Below, one piece after another: positions 19,192 to 25,752 of a DNA stretch of 64,000 nucleotides. The stretch is taken from the NCBI GenBank assembly GCA_036339995.1, contig JAYYZW010000014.1:1-64000 (forward strand), given 5' to 3'. The notes under the pieces are model-generated. The model was given only the letters and a program-made list of their open reading frames with translations, was not told the origin of the DNA and did no database searches. Both the position numbers and the translations under genes were made by a program. Each line of letters opens with the position of its first letter. Position 1 is the first letter of the stretch. This DNA is from JAYYZW01 sp036339995 (GTDB lineage Bacteria; Pseudomonadota; Gammaproteobacteria; Ga0077536).

Positions 19192-19953
19192 TTAGTTTCG
19201 ACGGGTGCCGAGTATTACCGCCCGTTTGAGCATCCTTGCGAAAACCGTACTGCCCGCCTCGATTAAGGCGGAAACGTCGTCGCGGCCCAGCTCGTTCGCT
19301 ACGATTTGGTAAATTTCGAACCCGGTCCTCCCCCCATTCTCGATGATGAGTTCAAGAAGACGCGCCGATGCGCTGCTCAAATCCAGGAAACCATAGAGGT
19401 TGTCCAAATCGCGAAACACAGCGATCCGCGTCGCCGCGGGAGGTGGTTCAATTGACTGATACTCTGGACCAATGGTATGGACCGGAAATCGATAGGTCAC
19501 GATCTTGAGGATGGGATTGGGTACCGGGATTCCCTTGATCAGGTCGCCGCTGCGATCGATCCCCGTCAGATCGACCTGCCGCTCGTCCGCGCCTATCAAG
19601 GTTTCAAGCCAATCGAAATGAGCGAGTTCGCCTAGGAAGGGCGGATCAGCCGGATCCTCACGCTCGCATTCGAGATACTCGAGAAACTCCAGCGGCAAAT
19701 CGACGAAGGCCGACGCCCGTGACGCATGGAGAATAAGATAATCGCGCACCAGAGCGTTCCAGCGCTCGTCATCGAAGATCTCACGCACTCTCGGGAAGTT
19801 GTCCTTCATGAAACCTTCGACGTTCGCGAATATCGCGCGACGATAGATAGCCATGCGGCGATCCTCGTGACCTAGCGGAGGAGCCTCCTGGTCGGGATCG
19901 CGCAGGTATCGGGTAAACAAGCGCTGCAGGCGAATGAACTCCGGTTCCATCAC
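19192..19953 (-). CDS. HvfC-type DUF2063 domain protein, RiPP-modification partner
   Basis: This is a 253-aa protein of the DUF2063 (HvfC/BufC) family, the usual partner of DUF692 enzymes. The N-terminal helical domain shows the family signature EDRRMAIYRRAIFANVEGF at about residues 31-49 and NFPRVREIFDDERW after it. The C-terminal half is a winged-helix-like domain. These partners bind the peptide leader and present the substrate to the DUF692 iron enzyme. It is the third gene of the minus-strand order precursor, DUF692, DUF2063. The 157-base family A repeat lies between it and the DUF692 gene, so cotranscription may be altered. Confidence 0.88.
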   Translation of the reverse strand: MMEPEFIRLQRLFTRYLRDPDQEAPPLGHEDRRMAIYRRAIFANVEGFMKDNFPRVREIFDDERWNALVRDYLILHASRASAFVDLPLEFLEYLECEREDPADPPFLGELAHFDWLETLIGADERQVDLTGIDRSGDLIKGIPVPNPILKIVTYRFPVHTIGPEYQSIEPPPAATRIAVFRDLDNLYGFLDLSSASARLLELIIENGGRTGFEIYQIVANELGRDDVSALIEAGSTVFARMLKRAVILGTRRN

Positions 19954-19970
19954 GAAAGGTCTCTCAGGGA

Positions 19971-20125
19971 ACCTCTGAATAAGTCATGGTAGGTCCGATT
20001 TGTTCGTGCACCGTGCAGAACAAGGTACGAATCGCAGGCCATAGCGGGGACTATTGGCAAGCTTCGTAACGCAAGGCTCCACGATTTCATGGGCAAGGCA
20101 GATGTGCCATGACTTATTCAGAGGC
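19971..20125. repeat. Palindromic repeat family A, copy 2
   Basis: The ends are near-perfect inverted repeats, CCTCTGAATAAGTCATGG and CCATGACTTATTCAGAGG. The interior matches copy 1. It sits between the DUF692 and DUF2063 genes. Read along the minus strand, the element starts four bases (AGGG) after the DUF692 stop codon and ends 17 bases before the DUF2063 start codon. Confidence 0.85.
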
Positions 20126-20128
20126 CCT

Positions 20129-21037
20129 TTAGGCAGCGGCGTCCCCGACACTTTGAGCGTATCGCGATTGCAATGCTTTGATTCTGGCCACTTCAGGCAT
20201 CATCTCGCCGAGCGGTGGGATATTCTCGTCTCGCTCCAACAATGTCGGAAATACGCCAAACTCCTGGTACGCGAAATCCAATAAGGACCACACGGGATCG
20301 ATGATGGGCTCGCCATGTGTATCGACGATGAGGTCCTCATCCTCATTGGTATGCCCGGCAATGTGCGCATAGGCGATGCGCTGCGCGGGAATCTTCGAGA
20401 TGAAAGACTTCGCGTCATAGCGATGATTCACGCTGTTGACGTAAACGTTGTTCACGTCGAACAGAAGCTGGCAGTCGGCCTCCTCGAGTACGGCCTTGAT
20501 GAAGGTAATTTCATCTAATTCCGTCGACAAGGTCAGATAATACGACGCGTTTTCCACCGCGATCGTCCGCTCCAGCACATCCTGGACCTGCCGAATTCTC
20601 GCGGCGAGGTGGCGCACGGCTTCTTCCGTGAATGGAATTGGAAGAAGCTCGTATAGCTGACCACTCTCCGCGCAAAAAGTCAGGTGATCGCCGTAGATGA
20701 GAACCTTGTGACGGCCCAGGAATTTTTTTACGCGGGCGAGGTATTCGAGATCCAGGGGATCCGGACCGCCAAGATTGAGCAGTAATCCGTGGCAGGCGAG
20801 GGGCCGTTCACAGGTAATGCGCTCAAATGCCTCGCCGAGGCGGCCGCCTACACCGATCCAATTCTCGGGAGCGACTTCAAGGAATTCGATTTCGTCTGGG
20901 ATGTGGTCCTGCAGCGGACCCATGTGGGTCCGCCGCAGACCAAGACCGGCGCCTGCTACGGCGAAATTCCGTTGCACCGGTTGAGTTTGGACAATAATGT
21001 CCGGGTCGTTTATTTCTTGAGGTGCTTCATCGAGCAC
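20129..21037 (-). CDS. DUF692 multinuclear iron enzyme, HvfB/MbnB-like
   Basis: This 302-aa protein is of the DUF692 family (TIM-barrel, multinuclear non-heme iron), whose studied members MbnB, HvfB and BufB oxidise cysteines of a precursor peptide to oxazolone/thioamide or related groups. The family landmarks are all present: GLGLR near 31, FLEVAPENW, GDHLTF, AVENASYYL, LLFDVNNVYVN, YAHIAGHT, DTHGEP and LLERDENIP, which supply the His/Asp/Glu/Asn metal ligands. The start overlaps the precursor gene by 28 bases, so translation is probably coupled. A family A repeat begins four bases after the stop. Confidence 0.92.
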   Translation of the reverse strand: MLDEAPQEINDPDIIVQTQPVQRNFAVAGAGLGLRRTHMGPLQDHIPDEIEFLEVAPENWIGVGGRLGEAFERITCERPLACHGLLLNLGGPDPLDLEYLARVKKFLGRHKVLIYGDHLTFCAESGQLYELLPIPFTEEAVRHLAARIRQVQDVLERTIAVENASYYLTLSTELDEITFIKAVLEEADCQLLFDVNNVYVNSVNHRYDAKSFISKIPAQRIAYAHIAGHTNEDEDLIVDTHGEPIIDPVWSLLDFAYQEFGVFPTLLERDENIPPLGEMMPEVARIKALQSRYAQSVGDAAA

Positions 21038-21321
21038 ATATCACCGGCGAAGGTCCCGCAAACACCGGGATCTTTCATGCCTGTCGCGAGCTTCCCGCCA
21101 GCGTATTTAGCCTTCTGGTCACCACCGTAAGTGAAACCGGTTTCGTCATTGATCATGACTTCGTTGCCCTGCATATCCATGGCTTCGCCGGCAACGGTGA
21201 CGCCTTCACCGAATTCCACCATCTGGAAAGGGTTGTCGGCCGCGTTAGCGGACACCGCTAATGCCAGAATGACACTGGAACCAAGCGCAGCAGCAACAGG
21301 CTTCAGATTGTTTTTCTTCAT
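21010..21321 (-). CDS. Small secreted RiPP precursor, HvfA/bufferin-like
   Basis: This 103-aa peptide starts with MKKNNLKPVAAALGSS, has a Sec signal ending about ANA/ADN (residue 27-28), and keeps a DNPF segment after it like HvfA-type precursors. The mature part has only two cysteines, C88 (VCGTF) and C96 (MCSMK), close to the C-terminus. The known families usually have repeated EGKCG or four conserved cysteines. A strong ribosome site (GAGGAGGAAGG) precedes ATG 21321. The overlap with the DUF692 gene makes it the likely substrate. The modified product would be periplasmic or exported, and copper or other metal binding is inferred only from the family. Confidence 0.78.
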   Translation of the reverse strand: MKKNNLKPVAAALGSSVILALAVSANAADNPFQMVEFGEGVTVAGEAMDMQGNEVMINDETGFTYGGDQKAKYAGGKLATGMKDPGVCGTFAGDMCSMKHLKK

Positions 21322-21501
21322 GATTGACCTTCCTCCTCAGAGATTTTTAACGTTGTACAACACCCCCGGGGACCGGCCGCGACACGCCCACGCATCCATT
21401 CGAGCAGAGTCCGGCAGCTATCCGGCCGGGGCTAGGGATGTTAGCGACCGAGGTAATATAAGTCTAGGCAGGCGGGATCCCGACGGATGCGGTCGGTGAA
21501 C

Positions 21502-21536
21502 AAAAAAACCCCGCCGAGGCAAACCGCCGCGGGGTT
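21502..21536 (-). terminator. Rho-independent terminator upstream of RiPP precursor gene
   Basis: AACCCCGC (21507-21514) pairs perfectly with GCGGGGTT (21529-21536). On the minus strand the stem is followed by seven T. It therefore stops minus-strand transcription 181 bases before the precursor start codon. The only gene beyond it, Sel1, is on the opposite strand. It could end a short leader or antisense transcript, or act as an attenuator for the RiPP operon. Confidence 0.75.
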
Positions 21537-21645
21537 ACGCGAATTGGAGCGTAAACCTATCGCTACGCAGGCCAAGTTGGCGCCGGCAGGCTGAACCCCT
21601 TGGGAAATTTTCGTAAACATCTTAAGCACCGGGCGCGAAATTCGA

Positions 21646-22683
21646 ATGCAATCTAACGCATTGATTACATTTATTTTATTGAGCTTTCCCGCGCTCGCTG
21701 GAGGTGCGGACACGGGCGTCGATGCCTTCCGCCGCGGGGACTTTGACGCGGCCCAGCGGTACTTCACGGCAAAGGCCGAGCGCGGCGACCGGATAGCGCA
21801 GAACAATCTGGGCGTCATGTATCTGAAAGGGCGTGGCGTCGAGGTCGATTTCGTCAAGGCTAGAGCCTATTTCAAAGCCGCCGCCAACCAAGCGCTGGGG
21901 GGCGCGATGTTCAATCTGGGCATCATGCATCTTCGGGGCTACGGCAGCAAAATCAATCTCCGCGAGGCGGTCACCTGGTTTCGCAAAAGTGCTGTGCGGG
22001 GCGATCGCGAAGCGCAATTCTTCCTCGGGTTGATGTATTTCAAAGGCCAAGGGACCCTGCCCGACCCTGAGAAGGCGCGTCAGTGGTTTCAGAAATCCTC
22101 TGAGGCAGGCTTAGCGGCGGCACAGTTCAATCTCGCCATGATTATTCTAAAGGCAGGCGATGGCGCCGCCAACGAGGAAGAGGCGCTGCGATGGCTTGAT
22201 GCGGCAGCCGAGCAGGGTCACGAACAAGCCAAGCTGCATATCGCCAAGGTGCATCTCGCACACGTGGACGACCCTGATAGAGCGGCTCGCGCCGCAATCG
22301 TCTTGCACGAACTTGCCGACGTCGGCGAACCCGAAGCGCAGATGCAATACGGCTTGATGCATACCTTCGGGTACGGCGTACCGCTCGATCACGAAGAAGG
22401 CCGGTTCTGGTTGCGGCAATCGGCCCTTCAGGGACTGACGGCAGCCCAAATCAACCTCGGGGCGATCTATGCCGACGGTCTGGGCACGGATCCTGACCTC
22501 GTCAAAGCCTATGCCTGGCTGACCCTCGGCGCGGAAAACAATCGAGCGGCGAACCAGGCTTTGGAGCAAGTCTCTCAACGGATCGAGCGGGCAGACCGTG
22601 AGCTAGCCGAAGCCATGATCACCGAACTGAGGCGCAAGACATCGAAGGACCCCATTCCGAAGGCCGGCGAAACCGCGCACTGA
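21646..22683 (+). CDS. Sel1-repeat (SLR/TPR-like) secreted protein
   Basis: This is a 345-aa protein with a short signal peptide (LITFILLSFPALAGGA) and about seven Sel1-like repeats, each near 36 residues. Recognisable units include AQNNLGVMYLKGRGVEVD, AMFNLGIMHLRGYGSK, AQFFLGLMYFKGQGTLPD and AQINLGAIYADGLGTDPD. The C-terminal AYAWLTLGAENN motif is frequent in this family. Sel1 proteins are helical scaffolds for protein contacts in the periplasm. It is divergent from the RiPP operon, and a family A half-element follows four bases after its stop. A specific function cannot be assigned. Confidence 0.88.
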   Translation: MQSNALITFILLSFPALAGGADTGVDAFRRGDFDAAQRYFTAKAERGDRIAQNNLGVMYLKGRGVEVDFVKARAYFKAAANQALGGAMFNLGIMHLRGYGSKINLREAVTWFRKSAVRGDREAQFFLGLMYFKGQGTLPDPEKARQWFQKSSEAGLAAAQFNLAMIILKAGDGAANEEEALRWLDAAAEQGHEQAKLHIAKVHLAHVDDPDRAARAAIVLHELADVGEPEAQMQYGLMHTFGYGVPLDHEEGRFWLRQSALQGLTAAQINLGAIYADGLGTDPDLVKAYAWLTLGAENNRAANQALEQVSQRIERADRELAEAMITELRRKTSKDPIPKAGETAH

Positions 22684-22687
22684 TGAA

Positions 22688-22706
22688 CCTCTGAATAAGT
22701 CATGGT
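22688..22706. repeat. Palindromic repeat family A, copy 3 (one end only)
   Basis: CCTCTGAATAAGTCATGG begins four bases (TGAA) after the Sel1 TGA stop. I find no matching right end or family A interior downstream. The following bases (to about 22809) are unrelated, so this is a truncated copy or a solo end next to repeat B copy 2. Confidence 0.7.
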
Positions 22707-22809
22707 GCGAGTAGAATCGATGCGGGCCGGGAAAGAAACGAGGTCTGGTACAGATTGCTTCGTACTTCGTTCGATTGCCACTGGCGATCTTTCCTTTAAA
22801 AATGCAGGC

Positions 22810-22971
22810 CAGTGTGCCGCCCCGTGAAACAATTTCGTAAGTCGCGCAGGATTTTTCGTTCCTGGGAAGGCGCGAGGACGCCGCGTAGCGGCCTCTACGC
22901 AAGGACGAGCAACACCGCCAGGGACGAAAAAGACCAGCGAATTACGAAATTTTTCGCGTGACGGCGCACTA
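22810..22971. repeat. Palindromic repeat family B, copy 2
   Basis: The ends are AGTGTGCCGCCCCGTGAAA and TTTCGCGTGACGGCGCACTA, imperfect inverted repeats that match copies 1 and 3. Internal blocks GTCGCGCAGGATTTTTCG and CCAGCGAATTA are shared with copy 3. It is 162 bases long and non-coding, and lies between the Sel1 gene and the Cys-rich peptide gene. Confidence 0.8.
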
Positions 22972-23055
22972 AGCACCGGCGGCCGATTCATGTGAGGTTC
23001 AGATCGAAGCGCGAGAATGCACCGGTATTAATGCGCAATTAAATCGGTAGACGAT

Positions 23056-23340
23056 ATGTTCACGATTAAATACCTAGCCCGAGTTTGTCGCCGGCCGGCC
23101 AGGGCTCTCGCATTGCTTGCCGCCTTGAATCTGTGGCAACCAGGCTTGATGTCCGCGGAAAATGGAACCACGCCTGCCACATCACCGACGGAGCAATCGC
23201 AAAGTACGAACGAATCGAAAGCCCAAGACACCAAGTGCTTTCATGGTTGCCTCAGGTGGGGCAAGTTTTGCAATGTCGATCCGCGCGGAGTCTACAAGTG
23301 CCGCCGGCGTTGCGAGAAATTCGGCGAAATTTGCGAGTGA
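23056..23340 (+). CDS. Small secreted Cys-rich protein, unknown function
   Basis: This 94-aa protein has a signal-like N-terminus (basic MFTIKYLARVCRRPARA, then ALALLAALNLW, cleavage near MSA/ENG) and a Thr/Ser-rich linker (TPATSPTEQSQSTNES). The compact C-terminal domain has six cysteines: C-x3-C, six residues, C, nine residues, C-x3-C, six residues, C. The even count and symmetric spacing suggest three disulfides in the periplasm, or a metal site. Its stop overlaps the GTG start of the HAD phosphatase (GTGA), so the two are translationally coupled. I do not recognise the family with certainty. Confidence 0.7.
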   Translation: MFTIKYLARVCRRPARALALLAALNLWQPGLMSAENGTTPATSPTEQSQSTNESKAQDTKCFHGCLRWGKFCNVDPRGVYKCRRRCEKFGEICE

Positions 23341-24023
23341 AGTCCACGGCGTTTCCCCGCCCGAATTGGAACGCCGTCGACGTTGCCGTTCTCGACATGG
23401 ACGGCACGCTTCTCGATCTGCATTTCGACCATCAAGTATGGAATGTGCTGTTGCCTAAGCGATACGGTGAATTGCATTGCATTGATGAACTCGAGGCTCG
23501 TGAACGGATCAACTGTTTCCTCGATGAACACCGCGGCACGCTGAACTGGTATTGTCTCGACTTCTGGAGCGAAACCCTCAAAATCGAGATGCGCGCGCTT
23601 GAGGCCGAACTTGATTACCTGATCAGCCTGAGACCTGGCGCCCGCGGATTCCTCGAATGGCTGAAGGGGCTCGGATTGCGACTGGTCCTGGCAACCAATG
23701 CACATCCAACAAGCCTGGAGCGCAAGCTTAAAATCACCGGCATCGGCAGGTATTTCGACGGTGTCGTCAGCGCCCATACCGTGGGCGCGGCGAAAGAAAG
23801 TTCCGAATTCTGGATCGAATTCGAACGGCGATACGAGGTCGCGTGTGATCGGACCGTGCTGATCGATGACAATCACGCCGTGTTGCAAACGGCAAGCGAC
23901 CATGGCATCGCACACGTCTACGGTATCTCGCAACCCGACAGCCGGCGTACGCCGGTGGAGGAAACGGTGTTTCCCTGTGTCCGGTCTTTTTCCGATCTAG
24001 CTGGACAAATTCTGGCGGACTAG
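23337..24023 (+). CDS. yrfG: HAD-family hydrolase, probable GMP/IMP nucleotidase (YrfG-like)
   Basis: This is a 228-aa HAD phosphatase. Motif I is DMDGTLLDL with nucleophile D20 and general acid D22. Motif II is LVLATNAHP, the lysine lies in the GAAKESSEF region, and motif III is VLIDDNHAVL. The cap and N-terminus (WNAVDVAVLDMDGTLLDLHFD) fit YrfG-type GMP/IMP 5'-nucleotidases. The frame is open from 23085, but GTG 23337 is chosen because it overlaps the preceding stop as GTGA and gives the family's usual length. It acts in the cytoplasm. Substrate assignment is by family only. Confidence 0.85.
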   Translation: MKSTAFPRPNWNAVDVAVLDMDGTLLDLHFDHQVWNVLLPKRYGELHCIDELEARERINCFLDEHRGTLNWYCLDFWSETLKIEMRALEAELDYLISLRPGARGFLEWLKGLGLRLVLATNAHPTSLERKLKITGIGRYFDGVVSAHTVGAAKESSEFWIEFERRYEVACDRTVLIDDNHAVLQTASDHGIAHVYGISQPDSRRTPVEETVFPCVRSFSDLAGQILAD

Positions 24024-24433
24024 CTCGCATGTTGCACGAGTTGGCGAGATGGCCGCTGTCGACTCCTGTCTTCGCGGCATAAGTGCATCCCTGCACAAAA
24101 TCACGCCGGCCTGGTGCGTTATGCGCGTGCTCGCGACCGCAATCATAGCCGTTGCTCTGGTGGAAGGAGCATGTGCGCGCATAACGTGCCAAGCCAAGTG
24201 AGGGCTCGCCAAGCGGTAACCTGGTAACGAATCGAACTGCTTCATTAAACATTAAAATCCCTGTTGGACAACAAGTCGGGCTAGATTGCTAGCGTACTCG
24301 TGCAATATGCGGGCTCGGGGACCATTGATCCCCCTCGAATCAGGCGGTCATCGAGGGCCGCTTTGTCGCTTGGCAATCGCGTCTCGAAACGCTACCCCGC
24401 TTATTGCATGAAGGCGGGCGGATTCACGCGGCA
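24024..24433. other. Intergenic region between convergent yrfG-like gene and trmB
   Basis: No RNA gene or family A, B or C repeat is recognised here. A 26-codon frame at 24121-24201 has a hydrophobic start but no ribosome site. No clear bidirectional terminator with a T run was found. Confidence 0.4.
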
Positions 24434-25015
24434 TCAACCGGTCACTTTGGCGATCGCAATTTCATAGACTCGACGTTGATCGCGAAGCGCGCGATGCTCG
24501 AACCGCGTGATTACACGGTAGCGGGGACGCGGCGCCCAGTGGCCCGCACCCGCTAGATTGAGCCACGCGGGTGACCGGTCGATCGTTTCGAGTATCGATT
24601 CGGCATAACCGACGTTGTCGCTGGCAAAATGGACCTGCCCCGAGCGATTGAGCCGATCCGCGAGGAGATCGAGAAAGGCACCCTGGACGAGACGGCGTTT
24701 GTGATGACGCTTTTTCGGCCACGGATCAGGAAAAAAGAGGTAAACGCGATCGAGAGACGCAGGCGTTAATGCATAAAGGAGATCGACCGCGTCACTCTCG
24801 ACGAGCTTGACGTTGTGCAGGCGCCTCAATCGCAGGCCAAGCAAAGTGTGCCCCAATCCAGGTCGATGAACTTCGCAACCCAGGTAGTTATTGCCCGGCG
24901 CTGCTTGGGCCATTGCGAGCAGATTCTCACCGTTGCCCGTGCCGATCTCGAGGTGAATGGGCCCTCTTCTGGAATAAATACGGTCAAGACCAGGTGTCAG
25001 ATCTTGCAGTCCCAC
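24434..25015 (-). CDS. trmB: tRNA (guanine-N7)-methyltransferase TrmB
   Basis: TrmB uses S-adenosylmethionine to methylate G46 in the tRNA variable loop. The SAM site LEIGTGNGENLLAMA and the DPWPKKRHHKRRLVQ motif identify it. GTG 25015 is the first standard start. However, homologous sequence continues upstream in frame without a stop: IRSFVIREGRTTRGQAQALR and then ELWPSYG, back to about 25120. There is no ATG, GTG or TTG between there and the preceding thiG stop (25147). The true start may be a rare codon (CTG 25150, or ATA/ATT) or may have been lost. Order thiS-thiG-trmB is common in Gammaproteobacteria. Confidence 0.88.
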   Translation of the reverse strand: MGLQDLTPGLDRIYSRRGPIHLEIGTGNGENLLAMAQAAPGNNYLGCEVHRPGLGHTLLGLRLRRLHNVKLVESDAVDLLYALTPASLDRVYLFFPDPWPKKRHHKRRLVQGAFLDLLADRLNRSGQVHFASDNVGYAESILETIDRSPAWLNLAGAGHWAPRPRYRVITRFEHRALRDQRRVYEIAIAKVTG

Positions 25016-25146
25016 GCCGTAACTCGGCCACAGCTCGCGCAGTGCCTGAGCCTGCCCACGTGTCGTGCGGCCTTCGCGAATGACGAAACTACGAATCGTC
25101 CGCGCTCGCCGCGGTATTGCGGCGGGACGCCTGGTTGAGGTCGCGC

Positions 25147-25539
25147 TCAGGAGAAGAAAGTACCGTCGATGGGAGAAGACGCCGAGGCGTACGGTCGTTT
25201 CGGCATGCGCCCGGCGGGAAAGGCTTCACGACCGGCTTCGATAGCTTTTCGCATTGCGAACGACATCAATACCAGATGCTTTGCTTCGGCAATCGCGGTA
25301 TTCATCAACACCGCATCACAACTGATTTCCATGGCGACGCTTGCGTCCGACGCGGTACCGGCATCGGCGATGAGATGGCTGGCATGCACGTTGCGAGGAA
25401 CGATATCGCCGTTTATTTCAACCGCATACCGCGCCGAAACGCCCATTTTCTCCATCAGATTGTCGATGGAGTAGCGCCGTGGAAGGCGCATCGATTCACC
25501 GTTTAATATGACCGTCTGGCTCTCGGTGGGGGAACCCAT
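25147..25539 (-). pseudogene. Collapsed thiS-thiG remnant: ThiS N-part fused to ThiG C-terminus
   Basis: The 130-aa frame begins as a ThiS sulfur carrier (ILNGESMRLP to EINGDIVPR). At residues about 57-61 it switches into the ThiG C-terminus (GTASDASVAMEISCDAVLMN to RPYASASSPIDG). Missing are the ThiS C-terminal Gly-Gly that is thiocarboxylated and about 180 residues of ThiG, including the Schiff-base lysine. Neither activity can remain. The fusion point (about 25355-25370) is in frame, so an open reading frame survives. trmB follows directly. The upstream end touches a family C repeat fragment that contains the ATG. An assembly artefact is possible but less likely than deletion. Confidence 0.82.
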
Positions 25540-25545
25540 CTCAAA
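25532..25545. repeat. Family C repeat fragment over the thiS-thiG start codon
   Basis: GAACCCATCTCAAA is identical to the first 14 bases of the core shared by the repeats at 30723 and 34624. Its minus-strand CAT complement is the ATG of the thiS-thiG remnant. It is a short match, so the assignment is tentative. Confidence 0.45.
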
Positions 25546-25589
25546 GTATCGCGTGATTCATCGTGACGGTGCCGGCAGGCATTGCAAAA

Positions 25590-25752
25590 TCTCGTAGCCC
25601 GTCTCGTCAATAGGTTTCATGAGTCGCGCAGGATTTTTATCCTGGCAAGGCGCGAGGACGCCCAGTAGCGGGCTTTACACACCGACGAGCAACGTCGCCA
25701 GGGGCAAAAAGGGCCAGCGAATTCTCGAACCTATTTACGGGACAGCACACTA
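25590..25752. repeat. Palindromic repeat family B, copy 3
   Basis: The right end GGGACAGCACACTA is identical to copy 1. The left end (from about 25590) is more degenerate. Interior blocks GTCGCGCAGGATTTTT and GCCAGCGAATT match copy 2. On the minus strand the terminal TAG is the stop codon of the metallo-hydrolase gene. Confidence 0.82.

Noticed and set aside
21537..21645. Possible riboswitch (c-di-GMP-type) upstream of the RiPP precursor or the Sel1 gene
   Set aside because: I could not match conserved riboswitch core positions on either strand. Only the terminator is supported.
23085..23336. N-terminal extension of the HAD protein in its open frame
   Set aside because: The Cys-rich peptide occupies this stretch in another frame, and the HAD family length fits the GTG at 23337.
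24121..24201. 26-codon peptide with a hydrophobic N-terminus between the HAD gene and trmB
   Set aside because: It has no ribosome site and no recognisable entericidin-like or toxin pattern, and it is too short to support.
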